This document shows positions 44,619 to 57,300 of a stretch of 64,000 nucleotides of DNA, piece by piece. The notes beneath the pieces are model-generated. The model was not told the origin of the DNA. It searched no databases and saw only the letters and a list, made by a program, of their open reading frames with translations. How positions within the stretch are numbered: position 1 is the stretch's first letter; each line of letters starts with the position of its first letter. A program made the position numbers and the translations under genes. The stretch comes from Agapanthus africanus (Eukaryota > Streptophyta > Magnoliopsida > Asparagales > Amaryllidaceae): assembly GCA_030015575.1 (NCBI GenBank), contig JASDDO010000026.1, positions 27,544,079-27,608,078 of the forward strand, in the 5' to 3' direction.

Positions 44619-47600
44619 TGTTTCCTGATTTAAAATCAGAAAAGCTTCTGGAAAAAGCTTCAAAAGAGGGTCACATGCTTACACATGACCAGTAGTCACG
44701 TGTTGGCATGCGACACCTAAAAGCATCAGCAAGGCAAATTCAGCTTCCCGATTACATCAAAGATAAGGGCTTCAGAAAGGGTCACGTGCTCCCACGTGAC
44801 CTGGGTCACGTGTTGGCACGCGACAATCAAAAGCGGCTTCAAAACCCAATAGCTCCCTGAGCAAATCAAGAAAAAAGCTTCGGAAGAGGTCACGTGCTCC
44901 CACGTGACCAGGGTCACGTGTTGGCACGTGACACTTAAAGCAGCAGACTTGTTCTCCAGTTACATCAAGGAAAGAGGCTCCAGACAAGGGTTACGTGCCC
45001 ACACGTGACCAGCGGTCACGTGTTAGCACGCGATGACCAAGCAGCGGCAAAGGTATAGCGCAAAGGAAAGATGAGGGCTCATTCCAAAGAGGGTCACGTG
45101 CCCACACGTGACCATGGGTCACGTGGTCACACGTGACCGGCTTTCAAAGCCTATTTTGTTAACAGAATTAAATTCTGAAAGAGATTCAAATCTTTCCAAA
45201 GGAAAGCGATTATCTGAAACCAATCGAATTAAAGATTTAAAGATGATTAAATATCATCTATCTATGGGAAAATCTCGAGTTTGGAAAGATTTCCCCTTTA
45301 AATCTAACAGCAATAACAAAGGAGAATCCCTGGATTTGAAATCCGATGATGGATAAAATTCACCTAATAATCCAAGGGTCAAAAACAAATGATGGATACA
45401 AATCAAATCTCTTAATAAAGATTCATCAAAAACTAATTGATTCGGCTGCTTCTCCTATAAATAGGAGCCTAAAGACACAAAAAGAGGGATAGATACACGC
45501 AGAGGGAGAAAAAAGGAGAGAGCCTTGATACTTTGAGGAATTTGGAGCTTCTGCAAAAAGAAAACCTTAGGTAAGAAAGGGAAGGCTTCCTGAAAGAAGG
45601 AGAATTTAATTCTCAACAGAGTTTAACTCTGACAAAATAAAAAACAGAAGAACATATTTCTTCTCTCTTTGATAGAGGATCTGCAAAGTGCACATCTCCC
45701 CTTTAGGTTGAGAATTTAATTCTCAATGGGTTGAGATCCTGCCATACAGATCCAAAACATGGAGAGGGAATGGAAAAACGAGAATTTAATTCACACAGAA
45801 CTATAGGAATTTAATTCCTCTAAGATAAAAGTAGGGCTTGACCCTGTGTTATGGGAATTTAATTCCTTCAGAACAGAGAGAAACAGGGTTTAACCCTAAT
45901 TAAGAACTTAGTTCTGTTGAAACAACGGGAATTCAATTCCCTTAATCATAATTTAACAGGGACTGGAAGTTTAATTCCTTAAAAAGCTTTTATTAGGGTT
46001 TAACCCTATTCAGTTCTTCACATAAACGAGGAATTTAATTCCTACAGAAGATTTAGGGTTCAATTCTACTCCAGAATATAAGTCTTCAAAAGGAAGTAGG
46101 AATTTAATTCCTCTGAAATTTAAAGCTCGAGGAATTTAATTCCTGAGAAAAGGATCAACAGATTCTCTAAACAATATACATGGAGGCAGGGTCACGTGCC
46201 ACCACGTGACCCCCTCAAAAGATCTACAGAAAGCCCTTTGAGGCAGTCCCCCACGTGACCCTTGACAGAAGCTCTAACACATAGGCATATGAATGCCCGT
46301 CACGTGATGGCACGTGATGCTCTGAAAGATGCAATAATCTCAGCAGAATGAATGGAGAGAGGGCGCTCTCACGTGTCGCCACGTGACCCCTCTTGCTTTA
46401 GTGTTTAACACTAAGTTGGAACTCCTGAATCCAGTGTTAAAACACTGTTGGGCCGTAGTGTTCAACACCAATCAAAGAACTTTACTTGCAGTGTTCAACA
46501 CTGACTACCTTAGTGTTTAACACTAATTTGAGAGCTCTGTTGCCAATGCTTGATACTGATCTGTTTTAGTGTTTAACACTAATCTGAAAGCCTTGTTGCT
46601 GGTGTTTAACACCAATTATCTTTTAGTGTTAAACACTAACTTGTCAACCTCATTCCCAGTGTTCAACACTGATTGCTCTGAAGTGTTTAACACCAGGCTT
46701 TGGCCCAATTGGCTAAAGGGATAGAGGCAAAGCCTCTCCCTCAATGGACCCACAAGAAGTCAATATTCCAAACATGATAGGACTTAGCCCAAGCTGGCCA
46801 TAAGTTCTCAATTCGTAATTAACTGGGCCAATGGGCTCATAATATAATTAATGGGTCTTGATCCCAAATTGGGCCAAGGACTATTTAATCCATTCCGGTT
46901 CTAGGGTACATCTCTTCACTCCTTTGATACTTGGCATTGTAATCCCTCAATGTCTTCAAAGAGGTGACGGGTCCCGATGACCACCCATGATATGGACTGT
47001 GGGGTCCTTAAACCCATGTCTAATGCAAAATTCCTGGTCATGTGGAACGCGGATAACGTCACTCTTTGACCCCGCGGAAAACGCCCAGAGCGGAGCCTAG
47101 TCCTCGCCAAGCACGGCCGTGAACCCGTGTGAAGCATCTAGTGCAAAATTCCTGGTTACGTGGAACGTGGATAACGTCACTCTTTGACCCCGCGGAAAAC
47201 GCCCAGAGCGGAGCCTGGTCCTCGCCAAGCACGGCAGTGAACCCGTGTGAAGCATCCAGAACACATACCGGACTGTGGAGTCCTTAAACCCATGGACTAT
47301 GACGTCCTTAACCTTGACCGAGATGTCTTAAAACTGACAATGGACCGCAATGTCCTTAAACTACCCATGGACCGCAATGTCCTTAAACTACCTATGGACC
47401 GCAATGTCCTTAAACTAGAACAATAGAGCCCAGCATGCTCTTTTGTCGGATCTAAACGGTCCCATTTAAGTTGATCTTAGCCTCAAAGATAGCTAACGTA
47501 TCCTTAAACCTTCAAACAGACTGGACTATGAATCCCCCAAATTAACTCTGGCTCGAGGGTACATCTCTGAACTCCTCTGACATCCGTCGTTGTAATCCTT

Positions 47601-48221
47601 CAACGTCGTCAGAGAGGTGACGGGTCCCGACGGCCACATATACGATGGACCACTATGTCACGAAACCGGAACAATGGAGCCCAAACGCTCCTTTGTCGGA
47701 TCTAAACGATCCCGTTAAGTTGATCTTAGTCTCAAATCGGACTAACGTATCCTTAACAAACGTTTGAGTTGATCTTAGCCTCAAGTATGGCTGACGTATC
47801 CTCAAACCAGACCCCCAAACCCAAATCTAAGATAAACACGGATTTGGACTAGTCCACGTCCTATGGACGACGACATAACTCAGTCTCCGTAAACAATCCA
47901 CGGGCAACAAAACATAAAATAAACACACACGACACGAAGTGACCATCTGGAGAAGGAGAAAATTGTTACCGCGATGCGGTAGCGTAATTAACTGCAGGGG
48001 CTTGCGCCTGCAGGGAAGAGCGTCCCCACAATCAAAAACCCCTCAAACGAGGGGGAATCTGACGAAGTCTGCTACATCGGCCGCATCCGTCTAAACCTCC
48101 GATGCACGGTGCCATAAACAACTTGGCATCTTCGGAGAGATGGACGGATAGCACCAATTGGCATCTGCCCCGAACCTCAGGCACGGACGCCCGAGTCCAG
48201 GCCGCCGTTCGGAGGGGAACA
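44619..48221 (+). repeat. 5' LTR of copy B (3603 bp)
   Basis: Same plan as the copy A LTR. TATA box 45456-45463; G-box palindromes 44660-45140 and 46190-46390; TTTAA palindromes 45600-46150; AGTGTTTAACACT units 46395-46700. Differs by carrying two stem-loops (46918-46964 and 47572-47617) and an insert of 171-bp-type sequence (47024-47265) between them. Confidence 0.95.
47024..47265. repeat. 171-bp-type repeat captured in the copy B LTR
   Basis: One complete and one partial unit of the internal tandem repeat (marker TGGAACGCGGATAACG-like, twice) lie inside the LTR between 24-bp monomers. Absent from the LTRs of A and C. Confidence 0.88.
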
Positions 48222-48226
48222 GATTC

Positions 48227-48245
48227 TGGCACGCCCGGTGGGACC
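48227..48245 (+). promoter_or_regulatory. Primer binding site, copy B
   Basis: TGGCACGCCCGGTGGGACC, five bases after the LTR end. Confidence 0.85.
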
Positions 48246-48373
48246 TTTTCCTCTTTCCACTCCACACTTCGTGTGTCGTGATTCGCGAACCAATCGCGGT
48301 TCGCTAATGGTTGCCCTTGGGTTTCAAGATACTAAGAATTGGCGTCTTGCCTATTGCAGAAAACAAAGGATCG

Positions 48374-51300
48374 ATGGCTTCTACTTCTGCGAAATCCTCC
48401 AACTGCTCAAACTGCAATTGCGACCAACGCTCTACCTCGCCAGGAGGTATAGCCTATGGACCCCAAGCTGCTTCGTTGTTCACAATGCCGGTGGACCAAG
48501 TGACTCAAGCCACTACCGGATTGTTCTTCGGGACTATACTCCCATCATTAAGCTTCACGGCGCCGGTACTGACGAAGGAAGCTCACAAGAAGTCAGTCTT
48601 TGATCGTCTTACCCCTGCCGCGGCTCCTCTCAACGAGTCGCCCAACGTCAACGCCTCGGTCTTCTCTAGATTGGGCCGGAAATCCTGCGAACTCATCATA
48701 GGGCCTACAATCTCAGAGGAGGCTACCTCTAAGAAAGTGGTCGTTCCTGCCCCCGAAATCGCCAAGGCGGCTTCTCCGGCCAAAAAGTCGGTCTTTACAA
48801 GATTGACGGCTTCAGCTCCCGCTCCTGCTATCCAAAGGACATCGGTCTTTGATAGGCTAACACCAACAGCAACCCCCCACCCACACATGGGGCAAGACGA
48901 AACCATTCTTACCGCTGACCCAACGCCGTCCGCTCGACACGCTCGACGTCGCCATTGGCGCCGAGTAAGGAAGGCTGGGGGCAACTCCCCCTCTGGGTTG
49001 ACTCCATCAGCCCCGGTGGCAGAAGTTAATGCTGCTGTTCCAACTGGGAACAGCTTCGAAATGCTAAATAAGGTGCGAAGGAATTCTCCTACTGCAGTGC
49101 TGAAGAGGTCTCCTCCCCCATTAAAGAAGGTTGCGGAAATAAAACCAGAACAGCCCCAATCTCCTCAACAGCTGTCTTCCAAAATCTATAAGGTTTGGCG
49201 GCAGGCCCGAGTCTCGATCATTGATCCAAACTTCTCCCGCCAGCACAAGAAGCTGAAAATCCAACCGGAGGCTGGCCACCAAGCTAAACCCCGAAAGGCT
49301 ATCGGGACGCCCACCTCAACGGCCCCCTCAACCTCCACGGCTCATAAAAGGAGGAGGCCAGAGAAGACCCCCCAACGTGCAACGACGGCTAAACGCACTG
49401 AGCCCAGACGCCCTAAGTCTGGGGGCATGATGGTCCACACCGTATACATGGCCTCTGGAAAGGAGGAGAGCCGCACTTCTACAGGCCACCGACCACTTAC
49501 CCGATCCGTGACGAAAGCCCAGGAGCAGCAACAAAAGCTCCAAGAAATGATGAATGCTATGGCCGCACTTACCGGGCCAAAAGAAAACCCAGAAACGTCC
49601 TCAGACGCGCGCCAAGAAGAAGAAACCGACGCTGAATTCCTTCGCCGGATACTGGAGAAAAAGGACAAAGAGGCTGCTGAACAAGCAGCCAACATACAAC
49701 GTATGGGCCTTCTCTTCCAAGATATGATAGGAATGATGATCCAGAAGGACTTGCCCGCCGAAGATCCCCCAATCGTTCTTGAAGACGACCGAGGAGAAAC
49801 GTCGAATCCACTGCCGGCCCTCTCAACGGCCAAGGAGGAGGCAATCTCTAATGCGGACTTGGATGACTACATAGCCCAGCAAATCCGGGTCCATCATGCG
49901 ACTGAGGCAGCTGGTCAAGTCGTGAAAACGGGGCGGCCGTATCCAAGCTGGTACGACCAAATCAAATACCCGCAAGGCTATACGATACCAAAATTCCACG
50001 TGTACAAGGGGACCGGCAATCCCCATCAACATGTCGCCCAGTTCCGGGCCCTCTGCGGTAACACCGGCGGTGATGATAAACTGTTGCTCCGCCAGTTCGT
50101 AGGTAGCTTATCAGAAACAACGTTCGAATGGTATTCGGAACTCCCGAACGATTCTATCAAAACGTTCGCTGAAATGGAGCTGCTATTCACTCAGCGATTC
50201 GCGAGCGCCAGCGAACGCACTCCAATAACTGCTTTGATTAACGCCAGGGTCAAACCAGGCGAAACCTGGGTCCAGTATGCTATACGCTGGCGGAACTTGT
50301 GGTCGAGATGCGAGCAACGCATTGAGGAGGCACCCGCAGTGGGCATGTTCGTGGGAACCCTAGACCCCCACACAACTATCTCCCAGTTTATGATGTTCTT
50401 TAAGCCAACCACATTCCAGGCTTTAATCGACAAGTTGGCTCAGATGGACCAGATGGGTCATAGACCACCTCCCCCGAAGTTGGAACCTCGGAATGACAAG
50501 GGTAAAGGAAGGGCAACCTTCGTCGCAAATGCCCAACAGCAACCTAACGCCCCGAAACCGGCAGATCAATTGGAAGAAAGACGCCGGTATTATAATGAGA
50601 AGATGAAACGTCCCTACTCGTTCCCACGAGACAAGACGAAACGGTTATTCGAGCTGGCAATACGCAACAGACTTATAAACCTACCGAATCCAAGGCGACC
50701 GCCACAACCCACCGAGGTGAATAACCCTAGCTATTGCCCTTACCATCAAACGGTAAGTCATCCGATTGAAGATTGCTTCGTCTTCAAAGGATGGATTGAA
50801 GATCAATACCTCCAGGGGAAGTTTGTACTGTCCGAGAAGTGGAAGGTGAGCCCACCACAGCCGCATACTCCTAAGAAAACAGATACATTGGGGGCAACCT
50901 GCTCCTTTATTGAAGAAGCTCCATGGGAGGTCGTGCTATCAACGAAAACCAAAAGAATGCTGAGAGACCTTCACGCGTGCCCTGCGATCGAATGGAAAGA
51001 CCCTCTTGAACCTCAAATTATCGAGGGGATGTTGAAGCCCCGCACAACTACGAAGGCTCGTGATAAGGGCCCAAATACTCACGCCCAACCGTCAAAATCT
51101 TCGAAGAAAAAGAAGAAGAAATCCAAGAAGCCCGCGAAGCTTGGAGACGAGCACACGAACTTGCAGAAGCAAATCGACGCGCTGGAAGAGTATAATCAAA
51201 AGGCGCGAACTCCTGTCACATTGCAAGAGTTCCTCAACCACATCTTTCAAGAGGGAGATGATGAAGAGAGCTCAACGGATGAATCCGAAGAGTATGTGGC

Positions 51301-54300
51301 GAGTTGTAACGTAATCTCCCATTCGTTTACCGATGATGAGAAAACTCCTAGCACTAAGAAGCTGGAGGCAGAACCTGAGCGTGCATGGCTGACAAATGAA
51401 ATGATCAATGCCTTTCTAGACGAGATTCGTCTAAAAAGTAAAGCGGATCAGGAGCGTGAGATGGCAACGTCAGAAGGAACCAAATGCAGGCGACTGAATG
51501 AAAGAGTTGAACTACCCCCGCCAGATCAAAAGGCATCCGAAGTAGACAAGAAGATATTCAAGACGAGGAAAAGGTTCGCCAAAGCCATGTCAATGGGAAT
51601 GAAGCTACCACCCTCGGAAGGAAATACACACGATGGGGCGGAGAGGCACCCTAATTATTGCGCATATCATCGGAGAATCTCACACCCCACGGAGGAGTGC
51701 GACGCCTTTAAAATATGGTGGCAAGGATATGTTACTCGTCAGCAACATTTTAAGCGCATGAAACGCAAGAGCCGTCGAGAGCGAAGAAGTACTGTCGAAG
51801 GGCACAACAGAACTACTGGCAACTGTTACATGGTTAACGCCGGGGGGTCACAAGTTCTCACCTTTGGGAGCGACTCTGATGAAGAAATGGCTCTGGGCCC
51901 TCTCTTTAAAGAATCTGTTTTAGGGAAAGAGGAGGAATCGGAGGCCTGCGAGAACATCCAGCTGCGCAATCACACACTCCCAGAAAAGAATCTCGGGCCC
52001 ATAAGTAGAAAAGATAAGGGAAAGGAAAAGGCCACTGAAGATATCACTTTAGATGACCAAGTCATGAAAGAACTGGCTGCCAAAGACCCTCCTAGGAGGA
52101 GTAAAGTGGACTATAATATCCTCGCGCACCTAAGGAAGCTACCTTCTCAGCTTAGCATTCTCGACGCCCTCCTATTATCAAAAGAAGCGCGAGACTCACT
52201 AATCAAGGCATTACAAGAACCTGAACAATTCCAAGCCTTCCTCGCCACTGAAAAGATGAAGGATGAACTGAAGGAAGTGCATACAGCCAATATCACTTTC
52301 GGTGATGAAGACCTCCTTCTCGGGACGTGCGACCATAACCGTCCCCTATATGTCTCCGGATACTGCCATGATATCAAGATAGGCAAGATCCTGGTGGATA
52401 ATGGATCCTCCGTCAATCTCCTTAATGTGCGGGTGTTGAAGGAAATCTGCATGAGTGTGCAACATCTCGCTCGTGACAAAATTACTATCTCCGGTTTCGA
52501 TTCACAATCGTCACGGACTCTCGGATCTGTGATACTAACATTACGCTTTGGACTTCTCGTCACAGACATCAAATTCCATGTCATTGACGCCAATACCTGC
52601 TACAACGCCTTGCTCGGCCGTCCTTGGCTACACGAGTACAACATCATCCCTTCTACACAACATCAGTGTATGAAGTACTTTAAAGATGGTTTCGAGTATA
52701 CTGTAACAGGCGAGTTGAACCCATTTTCCGTGAACGAAGTCCGCAAATACGAGGATGCGAAATACTTTTTGCCAGATTTCGAAGATACAGAAAGGTGTCG
52801 CAACCCGGAGAACAAAGCCGCCGCCACCATCCCTGTTTTCGGGAGCGATACCGAAGAAGAGGAAGAGATAGTTTATGCAGGGCCATCTCGACGCAGTAAC
52901 CCGGGAACGTCCGCCCCTATGTTAGTCTTCGGAAGTGACTCGGAAGATGAGGTTAATGCCGTGTTCTCCAATCGGCTGCCGATACAAGCACCCCTTGGCG
53001 ATGACCATAGTTTGCAAATCACCATGGTACCGCGAGAACACTACAAGGATCTCGACACGCTTCAAGCTCACAATGTGCAGGACCTGCAAACATTTTACAT
53101 CCCTCCCAGGCAAAGGGGTGAGAAGGTGATCCTATTCTACCGATCCTCAGAGTCGCAAATAGAGAAAGAGATCTGGCATGGCGCGGATGCTACATGCGAC
53201 AGACTCCAACCCATCCGTCTGCCCAGATACTATACAAATGGATTAAAGAATCTATTGAAGCGCCAAGGAGTACCCTTAAAACAGACTGTTCGGCAGGCTC
53301 GGTTCTACAACAAGATTTGGGATGTCCCTGGGACTCAGCGCAAATTGCCCAACGGGAAAATGGAAACACTCGGGCTTGGATACGCGAGAGCGGGAAAACG
53401 GGAACGGGTCCACAGTAACTACGCCATATACACCTTTGATGAAGAAGAGGACGCCCTGTCAGGAGATGCCAACCCCTCTTCAAAATTACACCCCGCGATC
53501 AGAACGCCGAGTCCGTCGTTTGGAGAACGAACGGACAAGCCTATCAGGAAAATGGGTCCGAAAGCTCAGGAAAACCACAACCGCGAAATGGCCATCTACG
53601 AGAAGGCCAGGACGCAACGCCTATTTCAACAGGCTCCAAAAGACAAAGATGCTCATCTTTGTCAACCCATTGTGCGAAAGGCCCGATGCGGAGATGGAAA
53701 TAAATTAAGAAGCGGGAAGAGGAGCCGACAACAACGACGCAGGATTAGAGGGTTACGGGTACTGCGCGGCTCGGATTCGTCCCTCATGGAAAAGATGAGT
53801 CGAGCGTATTCCTTCCCCCGAGACAAGACGGAGAAGTTACTCAAGCTCGCTTTAAAACATCAAATGATCGCGCTTCCAGAGTCTAGACACCCTGAGCAAG
53901 CTAACAAGGCTTCTCGTTTGAGCTATTGCTCTTATCACCGAGCCATAGGACATCCTACCGAAGACTGCTTCACCTTCAAGAACTGGGTCAAGGACCAGTA
54001 CCAACGGGGCAGATTCGCTTTATCCAACGGCTGGAGGGTAACGCCGCCACAAAAGCATGAACCCAAGGCCGCAAGAGCAAAACCGGATCCACCTCAGTCC
54101 TGGGAGCGGATTCGCACCTGTTATACGATTACGATATTAAAAGAAGAGCGCGAGAACATGGATGACTTTCCCCAGTGCTTTGAGAACAGCGACGACGAGG
54201 TGATCTCAGAATTTCCGCCAGCTCCGAGAGAACTGGAAGATGGTATACATACTACGGCGGATAACCTCAGGAAGATTGAGTTGGGATCGGCAGATGACCC

Positions 54301-57300
54301 GCGATCGACATTTGTCAGCGAGCTACTCTCTGAAGAAAAGGTGGCCGCGTTAAAGAACGTGCTTCTACGGCATAAAGACTGCTTCGCGTGGAACTACTCT
54401 GAGATGCCAGGATTAGATCCGGAGGTTGCCGTGCATAAATTAGCAATATCCCCGGATATCAAGCCAGTCAAGCAAGCGCCAAGAAGGATGCGACTCGAGC
54501 TTGAGATGAGCATCAACGCCGAAGTCAAGAAGCTGATCGATTCTGGATTTATTCAAGAAGTCCAATATCCCGATTGGATCGCTAATATCGTCCCGGTAAT
54601 GAAAAAGAATGGGACAGTACGCATATGTGTGGATTTCAGGGATCTCAATAAAGCCTGTCCAAAGGATGATTTCCCGGTACCGGTAACCGAGCTGATGATA
54701 GATAACACGTCCACTCACGAGGTTTTCTCCTTTATGGACGGTTCGTCAGGATACAATCAGATAAAGATGCATCCCGAAGACCAGAAGCACACCGCTTTCC
54801 GGACCCCTTTGGGTATATTCTGCTACAGGGTTATGCCCTTTGGTCTAAAGAACGCGGGCGCTACCTATCAAAGGGCCATGACAAAGATCTTCGACGACCT
54901 CATACATGACATCGTCGAGTGCTATATCGATGACCTCGTAGTAAAGAGCATGTCATACGAAGATCATTTAAAGCATCTGGAGACTGTATTTCAACGCCTT
55001 CGGCAATACAATTTGAAAATGAATCCCCTCAAATGCGCGTTTGGAGTCTCCTCGGGCAAATTCCTGGGATTCATCGTTCGACACCGAGGAATTGAAATAG
55101 ATCCATCAAAGATTAAAGCGATCATGGAAATGCCTCCGCCAAGAACTCTCAAACAGTTGCGGTCTCTCCAAGGGAAGCTCGCATACATCCGGCGATTTAT
55201 CGCCAATCTTTCCGGCAAATGCCGTCCTTACAGCCACCTGATAAAAAAGGGAACTCCGTTCGTTTGGGATCACAAATGCCAAGGTGCACTAGACGAGATC
55301 AAGCAATACCTGCAGAACCCTCCAGTGTTGGCCGCGCCGGTCAAAGGAAAACCCCTCATTCTTTATACAACCGCCCTCGAAGGTTCCTTGGGCGCATTAT
55401 GGGCGCAAGAGAACGATCAGGGAAAAGAGAGAGCACTCTACTACTTAAGTCGAGTTCTGCTGGAGGCAGAAAGAAACTACTCTCCCATTGAAAAACATTG
55501 CTTGGCATTGATCTTCGCGATAACAAAGCTCAGGCACTATGCGTTGGCGCATGAAGTCCGTCTCATTTCAAAGGTGGACCCCCTTAAATACTTGATGTCG
55601 AAAGCCATATTGACGGGACGACTCGCTAAATGGGCCCTACTCTTGATGGAGTTCTCGGTAACGTATCAACCTCTCAAGGCAGTAAAAGGCCAAGCCATTG
55701 CCGATTTCCTCGCCGAGCACCCGATACCGGCCGATTCTCCTCTGAACTGTGATTTGCCGGACGAGCATGCATTTGATGCGATTGGCAGCGGTAGCACCCG
55801 ATGGGAACTCTATTTCGATGGAGCGTCCTCCGTAAAGAAACAGAAACAGGGTATCCCAATGATCAAATCGGGGATAGGCCTCATCTTTGCAACTCCACAA
55901 GGAGGGATAATGCGCTTCGCCTTCTCCTTAACAGAGCCGAGGACAAACAATGAAGCTGAATACGAAGCTCTGATAGCGGGCCTCGAAATCGCCATCGACT
56001 TGGGAATTGAAGACCTCCTTATATACGGGGATTCTCAACTGGTTGTTAGTCAAGTAAATGGTGATTACCAAACGTGCAAACCGGAGTTGGTGAGGTACGG
56101 CGAAAAAGTGCAACAACTATTGATCCAAATTCCCTCCTATACTTTGGAGAATATACCGCGCGCGGAAAACAGTAAAGCAGACGCGTTAGCCAAACTTGCT
56201 AAAGAACTGGCGGACGAAAACCTCGATGATGTAAGAATCGTGGTACAAAGCCGTCGAGTGCTTGCCCCGGCAGAAATACCCCCGGAATTATATAAAGAGA
56301 AGGGAGCGACTGAGCAGACGACCCTACAAATAAAAGACCATGAGAAGGCCGAGGACTGGAGGGAAGTCCTCATAGACTACTTTAAATCCCACCGAATGCC
56401 CAAAGATACATCCTCCAGGCATCAGCTCATGAAGCGAGCTCTATCTTTCGCCTACGTCAACGATACTCTATACAAGAGGTCGTTTGATTCTCTATGGCTG
56501 AGATGCCTAGGACCTGACGAAGCGGAAAGAGTCATTCAGGAAGTTCATGACGGACTCTGCGGTTCCCACCAAGCAGGCCCTAAGATGAAGTTGAAGATAA
56601 AACGGATGGGTTACTACTGGCCCACGATGATCCAGGACTGCCTTGAGTATGCGAAGCAATGCCACGCGTGCCAGATTCATGGGGACTTTATCCACCAACA
56701 TCCGAATCCACTACACCCAACGGTGGCTAGTTGGCCATTCGAAATGTGGGGGACTGACATAGTCGGCCCCATCGAGCCAGCATCATCCCGGGGACATCGT
56801 TTTATCCTAGCGACAACTGATTACTTCTCCAAATGGGCAGAAGCAATACCATTGAGGGAAGTGAAGACGGAGAATATCCTCCATTTCTTCAAGACGCACG
56901 TCATCTATCGGTTCGGAACCCCACGGCGGATTATCTCCGATAACGGGCCAGCCTACAGAAGCCATAAGATTAGCCGCTTCGCGCAGCAGCACAATATAGA
57001 CTGGAGATATTCTTCAGTTTACAATCCACGAGCTAACGGTCTAGCCGAGGCTTTCAATAAGACCTTGACGAAGATCATAAAAAAGACCGTTTCCCGGAAT
57101 AAGAGAGACTGGCACGAGAGGCTGCAAGAAGCCCTTTGGGCTTATCGAACTACATTCAGGACGGCCACGAACACAACGCCGTACGCGTTGGTATTTGGGA
57201 CGGAAGCAGTACTCCCCCTCGAGATAGAGTTACCCTCTCTACGAGTGGCAATCCACCACGAGCTGACGGACGAAGAAAATGCTCACCTTCGGCTTGAGGA

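Larger units (their letters stand above)
45571..48359 (+). other. Predicted leader intron, copy B
   Basis: Donor CCTTAG|GTAAGAAA at 45571; acceptor TGCCTATTGCAG ending at 48359, 14 nt before ATG 48374. Length 2789 bp. Both sites match copies A and C although the sequence between has diverged strongly. Confidence 0.55.

Noticed and set aside
48311-48373. Longer gag-pol start 21 codons upstream
   Set aside because: The first codon there is TTG, not ATG, and the predicted splice acceptor lies between it and the ATG at 48374. MASTxAK is also the start in copies A and C.
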